From contig NZ_JBASAD010000016.1 in the NCBI RefSeq assembly GCF_049650445.1, positions 177,417 through 241,416 of the forward strand: a stretch of 64,000 nucleotides of DNA, given 5' to 3'. The first letter of the stretch is position 1, and each line of letters begins with the position of its first letter. Origin of the DNA: Castellaniella sp049650445. Lineage in GTDB: Bacteria; Pseudomonadota; Gammaproteobacteria; Burkholderiales; Burkholderiaceae_B. The notes under the pieces are model-generated. The model ran no database searches. It was given only the letters and a program-made list of their open reading frames with translations, and was not told where the DNA came from. A program made the position numbers and the translations under genes. This document shows positions 50,477 to 58,666 of this stretch, piece after piece.

Positions 50477-51880
50477 ATGACCGCCGCTTCGCACGCCGGC
50501 CGGCCCGCCGCCCCCTGGCGCACCATTCTGCAACAGTCCTGGCCCATTCTGGTCAGTTCCTGGGCCGGCATCATCTTCGCCGTCCTGGATACCGCCATGG
50601 TGGGCCACACCAGCGCCGCCGACTTGCAAGCCATGTCGCTGGGCGCCTCGGTCTACATCACGGTCTTCGTCGGCCTGATGGGCGTGGTGCATGCCCTGAT
50701 CCCGATCATCGCCCAGCACTTCGGCGCCGGACGGCTGCACGAGGCCGGCCGGACCTGGGGCCAGGGCATCTGGCTGGCCCTGATTCTGTCGGCCCTGGGC
50801 GGTGCCTGCCTGCTGTTTCCCGACGCCTGGCTCAGCCTGTCCGGCGACGTCGAGCCGGAAGTCCGCCAACGGGTGGCGGGCTATCTGATCGCCCTGGCCC
50901 TGGCCCTGCCCTCGGCCCTGCTGTTTCGCACGATCTACGCCACTGCGACGGCCATTTCCCAGACCCGCGAGGTCATGGCGATCAACGTCGGCAGCGTCGC
51001 CTTCAAGCTGCTGTTCAACGTCTGGTTCATCTTCGGCGGCCTGGGCCTGCCGGCGATGGGTGCCGTCGGCGCGGGGCTTTCCACTCTGGTGGTGGACTGG
51101 ATGATGCTGGCCGCCGGATGGTGGATGATCCGCCGCCGCCCGGCCTTTCGCGCCCTGTCCCTGCGGCTGGGACGCCCGCGCTGGACCGACCAGAAGGAAC
51201 TGCTGCGCCTGGGTCTGCCCATGGGGGGATCCTACCTGATCGAGGTCTGCGCCTTCAGCTTCATGGCACTGCTGATCGCCCGCGATGGCCTGTACGTCAG
51301 CGGCGCCCAGCAGATCCTGGCCAATCTGATCGCCCTGTCCTACATGCTGCCGATGTCGCTCAGTCTGGCCACCGCCTCGCTCACGGCGCAGGCCGTGGGC
51401 GCGCGCGACCCGGCCCTGGCGAAACGCACGGGACTGAACGGAATCGGGCTGGTGGCGCTGGGCGCGCTGCTGACCGGCGTGATCCTGATCACAGGCCGGG
51501 ATGCCATCGTGCGCGCCTACACGGACGAGATCCAGGTGGCCGTGATTGCCCTGACACTGCTGCAGATCGCGCCCTGGTTCCATTTCTGGGACGCCATGCA
51601 CTGCATCGGCGCCTACATTCTGCGCGCCTACAAGATCGCCGTGGTGCCGCTGATCCTGCAAGTCTCCGCCCTGACCGGGTTGGGCCTGGTGGGCGGCTGG
51701 TGGCTGGGCTACGGCCCGGCGGCGGGGGCGCTGACCCCGGTGGCGCACCGGCTGATGCCGGGTGCCCCGGTTGGCGCCGCCACCATGTGGATCATGGCCA
51801 TGGCCGGGCTGCTGCTATCCGCCCTGCTGCTGTTCGCCTGGTACGGCCACGTCCTGCGGCGGCAGGCGCGCAGCGCCTGA
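50477..51880 (+). CDS. MATE-family multidrug/Na+ antiporter
   Basis: 467 residues, about 12 TM segments in two MATE repeats. The first repeat has SWPILVSSWAGIIFAVLDTA and then MVGHTSAADLQAMSLG. The second has LRLGLPMGGSYLIEVCAFSF and AQQILANLIALSYMLPMSLS. Resembles NorM-type exporters of cationic drugs. No dedicated regulator adjacent; possibly co-transcribed with the membrane transferase upstream. Confidence 0.93.
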   Translation: MTAASHAGRPAAPWRTILQQSWPILVSSWAGIIFAVLDTAMVGHTSAADLQAMSLGASVYITVFVGLMGVVHALIPIIAQHFGAGRLHEAGRTWGQGIWLALILSALGGACLLFPDAWLSLSGDVEPEVRQRVAGYLIALALALPSALLFRTIYATATAISQTREVMAINVGSVAFKLLFNVWFIFGGLGLPAMGAVGAGLSTLVVDWMMLAAGWWMIRRRPAFRALSLRLGRPRWTDQKELLRLGLPMGGSYLIEVCAFSFMALLIARDGLYVSGAQQILANLIALSYMLPMSLSLATASLTAQAVGARDPALAKRTGLNGIGLVALGALLTGVILITGRDAIVRAYTDEIQVAVIALTLLQIAPWFHFWDAMHCIGAYILRAYKIAVVPLILQVSALTGLGLVGGWWLGYGPAAGALTPVAHRLMPGAPVGAATMWIMAMAGLLLSALLLFAWYGHVLRRQARSA

Positions 51881-51922
51881 GCGCCCTGCGCACTGGGGCC
51901 CGCAATGACCCGTCCGCCGATC

Positions 51923-53155
51923 TCAGGCGGCGTGATCGGCCGCCTCGGGCACTGATTCCGGGCTCGGATCGTCCGGCCCGGAAGTCGCTGTGGTCACCAG
52001 TTCCACCACCTTGCTGCGCGACAACACGCCGATGAACTCGCCCTGCTCTCCCGTCACCGCCAGCGGCTCGGGCGTGCGCAGCAGCCGCGCCAGCACTTCG
52101 TCCAGACCGGCCGAGGCCGGCACGGAGGCCATGTCGCTGAGATGGCGGGAAATGTCGCGTACGCCGGCCTGGACGGCGCGCTGCGCGTCGACGCGCATCA
52201 ACACACCCGCCAGGCGCTTGCCGTCCAGCACGGCGGCATAGTCGTAGTCCCGGGCGGCCAGGCGCTCCAGCGCGTGCGCCGGGTGCGTGCGCATGGTCAG
52301 CGTCAGGGGTCGTTCGTTGCAGGCATGGGACGCGTTCAAGACCTTGCCCCGATTCACGTCCTGCAGGAAGGACTCGATGTAGTCGTTGGCCGGCGAGAGC
52401 AGGATGTCCTCGGGCGTGCCTTCCTGGATCAGTTCGCCGTCCTTGAGGATGGCGATCCGGTTGCCCAGGCGCAGGGCTTCGTCCAGGTCATGGGTGATGA
52501 AGACGATGGTCTTGTTCAGCTTGGCCTGCAGGGCCAGCAACTGATCCTGCATTTCGTGGCGGATGAGCGGGTCCAGGGCGGAAAACGCCTCGTCCATCAG
52601 CAGGATCTCGGCATCCGTGGCCAGCGCCCGAGCCAGGCCCACACGCTGCTGCATGCCGCCCGACAACTGGTGGGGATACTGGGCCTCGAAGCCGGTCAGG
52701 CCGACCTGATCCAGCCAATGTCGCGCGCGCTCGTTGCGCTCGTCGCGGCGCACGCCCTGCACCGCCAGCCCGTAGGCGGCGTTGTCCAGCACCGTGCGAT
52801 GCGGCAGCAGGCCGAAACGCTGGAACACCATGCTCATCTTGCTCTGGCGGAAGCGTTCCAGCTCACGCGGCTTGAGACTGACCACATCCACCCCGTCGAC
52901 CAGGATCTGCCCGGCGCTGGGCTCGATCAGGCGGTTGAAGTGCCGGATCAGCGTCGATTTGCCGGACCCGGACAGGCCCATGATGACGTGGATGTGGCCC
53001 TCTTCGATGGACAGGCTGATGTCGCGCAGACCCAGGGTGTGGCCGCTGCGCTCCAGCAGGGCCTCCTTGGACAGCCCCTCGCGGGCGGCGGCCATCCAGC
53101 GGTCCGGGTGCGGACCGAAGATCTTGTAGATGTTGCGGACTTCGATCTTGCTCAT
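51923..53155 (-). CDS. proV: Glycine betaine/proline ABC transporter ATPase ProV
   Basis: 410 residues. Walker A GLSGSGKST, signature LSGGMQQRVGLARAL, Walker B ILLMDEAFSALDP. The C-terminal half has two CBS-like repeats (HALERLAARDYDYAAVLDGK, then VTGEQGEFIGVLSRSKVV) used by ProV/OpuA to sense ionic strength. Last gene of proXWV, one base after proW. Cytosolic partner of ProW. Confidence 0.94.
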   Translation of the reverse strand: MSKIEVRNIYKIFGPHPDRWMAAAREGLSKEALLERSGHTLGLRDISLSIEEGHIHVIMGLSGSGKSTLIRHFNRLIEPSAGQILVDGVDVVSLKPRELERFRQSKMSMVFQRFGLLPHRTVLDNAAYGLAVQGVRRDERNERARHWLDQVGLTGFEAQYPHQLSGGMQQRVGLARALATDAEILLMDEAFSALDPLIRHEMQDQLLALQAKLNKTIVFITHDLDEALRLGNRIAILKDGELIQEGTPEDILLSPANDYIESFLQDVNRGKVLNASHACNERPLTLTMRTHPAHALERLAARDYDYAAVLDGKRLAGVLMRVDAQRAVQAGVRDISRHLSDMASVPASAGLDEVLARLLRTPEPLAVTGEQGEFIGVLSRSKVVELVTTATSGPDDPSPESVPEAADHAA

Positions 53156-53156
53156 G

Positions 53157-54011
53157 TCAGTTCCCCCGGACCTGCCAGCGGCGGCCGAAACGCTGGGTGA
53201 TGCGGTCGAAGATGATGGCCAGGATCACGATCCCCAGGCCCGCCATCAGGCCACGCCCGACCTGCAGGCGGTTGATGCCCTGCAGGACTTCATAACCCAG
53301 GCCGCGCACGCCGATCATGGAGGCGATCACCACCATGGCCAGCGCCATCATGGTGGTCTGGTTGATGCCCGCCATGATGTTGGGCAGCGCCAGCGGCAGT
53401 TGCACGCCAAAGAGCTGGCGGCTGCGGCTGGCGCCGAAGGCCCGTGAGGCCTCCAGCACTTCCGCGTCCACCAGGCGGATGCCCAGGTCGGTCAGCCGGA
53501 TGACGGGCGGCACGGCGTAGATCACCGTGGCGAACAGCGCCGCCAGCTTGCCCAGGTTGAACAGCATGACCACCGGAATCAGGTAGACGAAACTGGGCAT
53601 GGTCTGCATGACGTCCAGGATCGGCAGCATGACGGTACGCACCCAGCGGAAGCTGGCCATGGCGATCCCCAGAGGGATGCCGATGATCACCGAGAACGCC
53701 ACCGCCACGATCATCAGCGACAGCGTCTGCATGGAGGCTTCCCAGAGGCCGATGAGCCCCACCAGGCACAGTAGCGCGCCCATGGCTGCGCTGAAGCGCC
53801 AGGAGCGGCTGCTCAGCCAGGCCAGCCCCATGATGACGGCCACGACCGCCCACCACGGCGAATGCCGCAGCAGGTTGTCGGACCAGACCAGCAGATCCAG
53901 CAAGGGCTGGGTCAGCGCCCGCAGCACGTCGGCATACTCGTTCACCAGCCCATTGACGAAGGCGTCGATGGGCCGTTGCAGATCCCGGGCTGCAATCAGT
54001 TCAGGAAACAT
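53157..54011 (-). CDS. proW: Glycine betaine/proline ABC transporter permease ProW
   Basis: 284 residues with an N-terminal periplasmic/helical extension (DAFVNGLVNEYADVLRALTQ) and about seven TM segments. The EAA loop is ASRAFGASRSRQLFGVQLPL. Preceded by AAGGAGG. Middle gene of proXWV; forms the membrane path with ProX delivering osmoprotectant. Confidence 0.94.
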   Translation of the reverse strand: MFPELIAARDLQRPIDAFVNGLVNEYADVLRALTQPLLDLLVWSDNLLRHSPWWAVVAVIMGLAWLSSRSWRFSAAMGALLCLVGLIGLWEASMQTLSLMIVAVAFSVIIGIPLGIAMASFRWVRTVMLPILDVMQTMPSFVYLIPVVMLFNLGKLAALFATVIYAVPPVIRLTDLGIRLVDAEVLEASRAFGASRSRQLFGVQLPLALPNIMAGINQTTMMALAMVVIASMIGVRGLGYEVLQGINRLQVGRGLMAGLGIVILAIIFDRITQRFGRRWQVRGN

Positions 54012-54020
54012 AGGGCCTCC

Positions 54021-55076
54021 TTACAAGGCGGCCTTGACACGCTCCGTCACGTCGGCTGGCAGCCAGGCGCTCCAGACGGCCTGCTGGTTCTTCAGGAACC
54101 ACATCGCCGTCGGCTGGGGCTCGGCCTCGTTTTCTTCCATGTAGGCCATGGTCTGGTTCATGACATCCAGGGGCATCTGGACCTTGGAGAGGAATTCGGT
54201 CAGTTTCGGGGCGTCCTGGGTGAATTTGGCGGTGACCGCCGTGAACACCGGGTTTTCAGGATAGTCGGAGGCCTGAGGGTTTTCGCAGTTCGGATCGGTC
54301 AGGCATTTTTGCTTCCCGGCGTCGAACGGCGGCAGTTCCAGCTTGACCAGATCCATGGAGCCCACCAGCGGGGTCGGATACCAGTAGTAGAAGACCACGT
54401 TTTCCTTGCGCTGGTAGGCTGCCGTCAGGGCCGCCTTCTGGGTCGCTCCGGTGCCGGGAGAGAACAGCGTGAAGGTATCGCCCAGACCCAGGGCCTTGAA
54501 CAGATTGGTGCTGACGACTTCGCAGCCCCAGCCCGCAGGACAACCATAGAAGCGGCCCTTGGACGGTTCTTCCGGATCCTTGAAAGCGTCCTTGAATTTC
54601 GGCAGATCAGCGGCGCTTTTCAATTCAGGCAGACGCTCGGCCGTGTATTTGGGGATGAACCAGGCTTCGCCGCCCATGTAGATGTCGCCGATGCGCTTGA
54701 CCTTGCCCGTAGCCTCGGCCTTGGTCCAGGGCTCCAGGGTGCTGTTCAGCCAGATCTCGCTGTTGATGTCCAGGTCGCCTCGTTCGAGGGCAGCCAGGGC
54801 CGGCAAGGTTTCCGTCGGCAGGACTTCGGATTCGCAACCGTAGCCGTGCTGGGCAATGAAGCGTTCGACTTCGACCAGGACCAGATTGGATTCCCAGTTC
54901 ATGCCGCCGAAACGCACGGCGCGATCAAGTTCGCATTGTGGCGCGTCGGCCGCCCGGGACACGGACGGGGCCAGCGACAGGCCCGCCAGCGCCGCCGACA
55001 AGGCGAAGCCCAGTACGGTACGGGACAGACGGGGGGAACGGGTCGCGACAGGCGACGAACAAGCGGAGATAGACAT
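54021..55076 (-). CDS. proX: Glycine betaine-binding periplasmic protein ProX
   Basis: 351 residues from ATG 55076, preceded by AAAGGAGG. A long signal peptide ends at SRAADA; the mature domain is OpuAC-type (VRFGGMNWESNLVLVEVERF, ERGDLDINSEIWLNSTLEPW, MGGEAWFIPKY). Trp residues typical of the aromatic betaine cage are present (NWESN, EIWLN, YYWYPTP). Four Cys (YGCPAGWGCEVV; CLTDPNCENP) are as in E. coli ProX. It is the first gene here, whereas E. coli has proVWX order. Confidence 0.94.
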   Translation of the reverse strand: MSISACSSPVATRSPRLSRTVLGFALSAALAGLSLAPSVSRAADAPQCELDRAVRFGGMNWESNLVLVEVERFIAQHGYGCESEVLPTETLPALAALERGDLDINSEIWLNSTLEPWTKAEATGKVKRIGDIYMGGEAWFIPKYTAERLPELKSAADLPKFKDAFKDPEEPSKGRFYGCPAGWGCEVVSTNLFKALGLGDTFTLFSPGTGATQKAALTAAYQRKENVVFYYWYPTPLVGSMDLVKLELPPFDAGKQKCLTDPNCENPQASDYPENPVFTAVTAKFTQDAPKLTEFLSKVQMPLDVMNQTMAYMEENEAEPQPTAMWFLKNQQAVWSAWLPADVTERVKAAL

Positions 55077-55422
55077 AGATGCCTCCTTTGGGTTACGGAG
55101 ACGCCGGACACGCACGACGAGGCCGACGCCATAGCTTAGGGGAGGGTGTGCGGAAGACGGCCGCTGGCCGCCAATACATACCAGCACTGCAGGCGCGAAG
55201 CGCCTATGGACAGACAGGGCCGTGAACAACCAGTAACGGACACTGTCAGAATTGATAGAAAAGACTACCGAAGATCGGTCAGTTTACACGCAAGATGAAA
55301 GAAAATAAAGCATATTGATGAAAACCCGGTTTTCAGGCATGAAAACCGCATCCTGCGACAGCCCGCAAAAAAACCCCGCAAGCCCCCATGCGAAGGACTC
55401 CGGGGCCTGGCAGAAAGGCCGT
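55077..55422. other. Intergenic region between cfa and proX
   Basis: 346 bases with no supportable gene. It contains the proX promoter region (AT-rich around 55250-55320, no clean hexamers), the dyad ACCGA-AGA-TCGGT near 55268-55280, a 9-bp hairpin and a poly-A tract at 55366-55372 that reads as a T-run downstream of cfa. Confidence 0.75.
55327..55372 (-). terminator. Probable cfa terminator region
   Basis: On the minus strand downstream of cfa there is a T7 run (55366-55372) behind GC-rich sequence, and then a perfect 9-bp hairpin (CGGTTTTCA, loop GGCA, complement; 55327-55348) followed by GGGTTTTC. Which element terminates is not certain. Confidence 0.5.
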
Positions 55423-56682
55423 TCAGCGGTCCCGGTAAATGTAGTCGCGCCGCCAGGGGTAGGCCTGTTCCGCCGGGTAGTCCAGTTCGTCGGAGCGCCC
55501 CGTCGGCTGGGGTTGAGCAACGATCTGGTGCAAGGCGATCCAGCCGTGCTCGAAGCCCATTGCGCAGCCCGCCAGATACATGCGGTAGGCCCGCAGAGAC
55601 CGTTCGCCCTCAGGCGTGTTTAGGATGGCGCGAGCCTCGTCCAGGCGGGATTCCAGGGCGTCGCTCCAGGCCCAGAGCGTGCGGGCGTAGTGCGGCCGCA
55701 GATTTTCGACGTCCAGGTCTTCCAGACCGGCCTCGGCCAGGGTCTGCTGCACGTAATGGATGTGGGACAGCTCGCCGCCGGGAAAGATGAATTTCTCGAT
55801 GAAATCCCCCATGCCGGCGCCCAGTTCGCTGTTGTCCAGCCCACCCGCCGTGATGCCGTGATTCAGGATCAGCCCGCCAGGCCGCACCAGCCGGCGCAGC
55901 TTGGCGAAATAGCCGGTCAACTGGGCCCGCCCGACGTGCTCGAACATGCCGACCGAGGCGATCTTGTCGTAGGGTCGGGACTCGTCCAGCTTGCGATAGT
56001 CCAGCAGTTCCATGCGGACGCGTCCGGCCAGGCCTTTTTCCTGGATCAGGCGATTGACGTAGGCGTGCTGATTGTTCGACAGGGTGATGCCGGTGACATC
56101 GACGTCGTAGTGTTCTGCCGCCCACAGCATCAGGCCGCCCCAGCCGCCGCCGACATCCAGGAAACGCTCGCCCGGCTTCAGGGCCAGCTTGCGGCAGATG
56201 TGATCGAGCTTGGCCTCCTGGGCCTGTGCGACGGTGAAATCGGGTTCGCGGTAGTAGGCGCAGGAATACACCCGGCGCGGGTCCAGCCACAAGGCGTAGA
56301 AATCGTCGGACAGGTCATAGTGGAATTCGATCTGTCGCGCGTCGCGTTCGATCGAATGACGCCAGACCGACACCAGCCGCTTCACCAGGCTGGTCAGCCA
56401 GCCCGAGCGGGCCAGATCAACGGGCGATCCGGGCAGGATGCCGGCCGCCAGCCGCATCAGGTCCTGCATGGAACCGTCGAATTCGAACTTGCCCTCGACG
56501 TAGTCCTCGCCCAGGACACCGACCTCGCCCGCCGCGAAATGCGCCAGAACGGATGCATCGCGCACGCGCAGGCAAATCGTGGCGTCGGCGGCACCGACTT
56601 TCTGCCCATCCGGCAGTTCCATGGAAACCGGCATCGGCAATGCGCCCAGCTTGTTCTCGATGATGGATGCGATCGCAGTCAA
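55423..56682 (-). CDS. cfa: Cyclopropane-fatty-acyl-phospholipid synthase
   Basis: 419 residues. It methylates cis double bonds of membrane phospholipid acyl chains using SAM, typically in stationary phase or acid stress. The SAM site is FLDVGGGWGGLMLWAAEHY. CFA-specific segments are YSCAYYREPD (Cys of the active site), ITLSNNQHAYVNRLI, MFEHVGRAQLTGYF and FIFPGGELSHIHYV. The N-terminal lipid-binding domain is present and length is normal. Divergent from the Bcr-like exporter. Confidence 0.96.
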   Translation of the reverse strand: MTAIASIIENKLGALPMPVSMELPDGQKVGAADATICLRVRDASVLAHFAAGEVGVLGEDYVEGKFEFDGSMQDLMRLAAGILPGSPVDLARSGWLTSLVKRLVSVWRHSIERDARQIEFHYDLSDDFYALWLDPRRVYSCAYYREPDFTVAQAQEAKLDHICRKLALKPGERFLDVGGGWGGLMLWAAEHYDVDVTGITLSNNQHAYVNRLIQEKGLAGRVRMELLDYRKLDESRPYDKIASVGMFEHVGRAQLTGYFAKLRRLVRPGGLILNHGITAGGLDNSELGAGMGDFIEKFIFPGGELSHIHYVQQTLAEAGLEDLDVENLRPHYARTLWAWSDALESRLDEARAILNTPEGERSLRAYRMYLAGCAMGFEHGWIALHQIVAQPQPTGRSDELDYPAEQAYPWRRDYIYRDR

Positions 56683-56789
56683 CTAGAGCCTCCCTCAGTC
56701 CTGTACAAGACCTTGCTATAGTAGAGCGCCAATCCCTCCTGCTTCAAGCGCCCTGCGCCAGCGCCTTGCCTGCCCCATCCTCCCCACCC

Positions 56790-57995
56790 ATGGTTTCCCG
56801 TTCTTCCTCGCTGTCGCTGCCCCCCTGGCTGATCCTGATGGGCGCGCTCGCCGCCATCGGCCCCCTGGCCATCGACATGTACCTGCCCGCCTTCGGCGCC
56901 ATGGCGCACGACCTGGGCGTGCATCAGGGACAGGTCGAACGCACCCTGGCCAGCTACCTGCTGGGCCTGGCCCTGGCTCAACTGGCCTATGGTCCGCTGG
57001 CCGACCGCTACGGCCGCAAGCCGCCGCTGCTGCTCGGCCTGGCGCTGTTCTCGGTTGCCTCCATCGCCTGCGCGCTGAGCCGGGACATCGACCACCTGAT
57101 CCTGTGGCGCGTGGTCCAGGCCTTCGGCGGCGCCGCCGGCATGGTGATCCCCCGCGCCGTGATCCGCGACCATCTGGACACCCGCGAGGCCGCTCAGGCC
57201 CTGTCCCTGCTGATGCTGGTGATGGGCGTGATGCCCATTCTGGCACCCCTGCTGGGCGGCCAGGCGGTGACACTGGGTTCCTGGCGCACCGTGTTCTATC
57301 TGATGAGCCTGGTCGGCGTCGGCCTGTGGCTGGCCGTGGCGCTGCGCATGCGCGAATCCCTGGACCCCGCGCGCCGCTCACCGCTGGCCGTCGGCGCCAT
57401 CGCCATCCAGTTCCGCCGGCTGCTCACCCACCGCGGATTCATGGGCTACACCCTGGCGGGCGGCTTCGGCTCGGCCGGCCTGTTCGCCTACATCTCGGGC
57501 TCGCCCCAGGTCTTCATCACGATCTACGGCATCGACCCACGCTGGTTCGGCCTGCTGTTCGGCCTGAACGCCGCCTCGCTGATCTTCGCCTCGCAAGTCA
57601 GCGCCCGCCTGCTGAACCGCTACCCGCCGATCCGCCTGCTGGCCCGCGCCCAGGGCACGCTGGTGCTGATGACGCTGTGCGCCCTGGCGCTGACCCTGCT
57701 GGACTGGATCACCCTGCCCCTGCTGATGCTGTGTCTGATGGGCTTCATGGCCAGCCAGGGCTTCGTCGGCCCCAACGCCGCCGCCCTGGCCCTGGCCGAA
57801 CAGGGCGGACGCCTGGGCGTGGCCTCGGCGCTGATGGGCGCGCTGCAGATGCTCTGCGGCGCTTTGGCCGGCTTTGCCGTCAGCGCCTGGCACACCAGCA
57901 CCCCCCTGCCTCTGACCGCCGTGCTGGCGCTCTGCGCGGCCCTATCGTGGTTTTTCGGCCGCATCGCTCTGCGGACCAATCGAACACCCGCTTGA
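56790..57995 (+). CDS. Bcr/CflA family multidrug exporter
   Basis: 401 residues from ATG 56790 (MVSRSSSLSLPPWLILMGAL); the frame is open upstream into the cfa promoter region but without similarity. Twelve TM segments. The Bcr/CflA signature GPLAIDMYLPAFGAMAHDLG is in TM1, motif A is GPLADRYGRKPPLLLGLALF and motif C is LMLVMGVMPILAPLLGGQ. Exports drugs such as bicyclomycin or sulfonamides in relatives. It ends in the promoter of rpmB. Confidence 0.92.
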   Translation: MVSRSSSLSLPPWLILMGALAAIGPLAIDMYLPAFGAMAHDLGVHQGQVERTLASYLLGLALAQLAYGPLADRYGRKPPLLLGLALFSVASIACALSRDIDHLILWRVVQAFGGAAGMVIPRAVIRDHLDTREAAQALSLLMLVMGVMPILAPLLGGQAVTLGSWRTVFYLMSLVGVGLWLAVALRMRESLDPARRSPLAVGAIAIQFRRLLTHRGFMGYTLAGGFGSAGLFAYISGSPQVFITIYGIDPRWFGLLFGLNAASLIFASQVSARLLNRYPPIRLLARAQGTLVLMTLCALALTLLDWITLPLLMLCLMGFMASQGFVGPNAAALALAEQGGRLGVASALMGALQMLCGALAGFAVSAWHTSTPLPLTAVLALCAALSWFFGRIALRTNRTPA

Positions 57996-58021
57996 TTTAC
58001 TGAGCAATTTCAGTATAGAAT
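57992..58021 (+). promoter_or_regulatory. Promoter of rpmB-rpmG
   Basis: -35 TTGATT (57992-57997, overlapping the exporter stop codon), 18-bp spacer, -10 TAGAAT (58016-58021; an overlapping TATAGA is at 58014). Confidence 0.6.
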
Positions 58022-58059
58022 CCAAGGCTTTCCCGATATACATACACAGAGGTGAGACC

Positions 58060-58296
58060 ATGGCACGCGTATGCCAAGTAACCGGCAAAGGCCCGATGGT
58101 GGGCAACAACGTCTCGCACGCGAACAATAAAACCAAGCGTCGTTTCCTGCCCAACCTGCAATCGCGCCGGTTCTGGGTCGAATCTGAAAACCGTTGGGTG
58201 CGCCTGCGCGTATCCACCAAGGCCCTGCGCACCATCGACAAGAACGGCATCGACGCCGTCCTGGCCGACCTGCGTGCCCGTGGCGAACTGGCCTGA
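58060..58296 (+). CDS. rpmB: Ribosomal protein L28
   Basis: 78 residues: MARVCQVTGKGPMVGNNVSH then ANNKTKRRFLPNLQSRRFWV, the normal L28 sequence of proteobacteria. GAGGTGA precedes the ATG. First gene of the rpmB-rpmG operon. Confidence 0.98.
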   Translation: MARVCQVTGKGPMVGNNVSHANNKTKRRFLPNLQSRRFWVESENRWVRLRVSTKALRTIDKNGIDAVLADLRARGELA

Positions 58297-58319
58297 TCGG
58301 CCGCGCATAGGAGCACATC

Positions 58320-58487
58320 ATGGCTAAAGGCATCCGCGAGAAAATCAAGCTCGAATCCACGGCTGGCACGGGTCACTTCTACACGACCACGAAAAACAAG
58401 CGCAACATGCCGGAAAAAATGCTGATCAAGAAATTTGATCCGGTCGCGCGCAAGCACGTCGAGTACAAGGAAACCAAGCTGCGTTGA
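58320..58487 (+). CDS. rpmG: Ribosomal protein L33, cysteine-free form
   Basis: 55 residues: MAKGIREKIKLESTAGTGHF, then YTTTKNKRNMPEKMLIKKFD and the end YKETKLR. It contains no cysteine, so it is the zinc-independent (C-minus) L33. TAGGAG precedes the ATG. It lies 23 bp after rpmB and ends before a strong terminator. Confidence 0.97.
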   Translation: MAKGIREKIKLESTAGTGHFYTTTKNKRNMPEKMLIKKFDPVARKHVEYKETKLR

Positions 58488-58528
58488 TCCGGGATCGCCT
58501 CTCCCGGACCGTCTCACCGGTTTCCATG

Positions 58529-58558
58529 AAATCCCCGCCTTCGAGCGGGGATTTTTCT
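58529..58558 (+). terminator. Intrinsic terminator of rpmB-rpmG
   Basis: The 10-bp stem AAATCCCCGC, loop CTTCGA, complement, then TTTTTC. Confidence 0.94.
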
Positions 58559-58666
58559 TTGCGCGGCGCGCGAGCCGCGACGCGGGGGCTTTCGGACAGC
58601 CCCATGCGCCACGACCCTCTATAATGTCGGGCTGACCCTTTTCACTCTCATTTCCCAGACGGATCC

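Noticed and set aside
55284..55520. 78-codon minus-strand frame overlapping the cfa 3' end
   Set aside because: Overlaps cfa in another frame and the terminator region; no family features.
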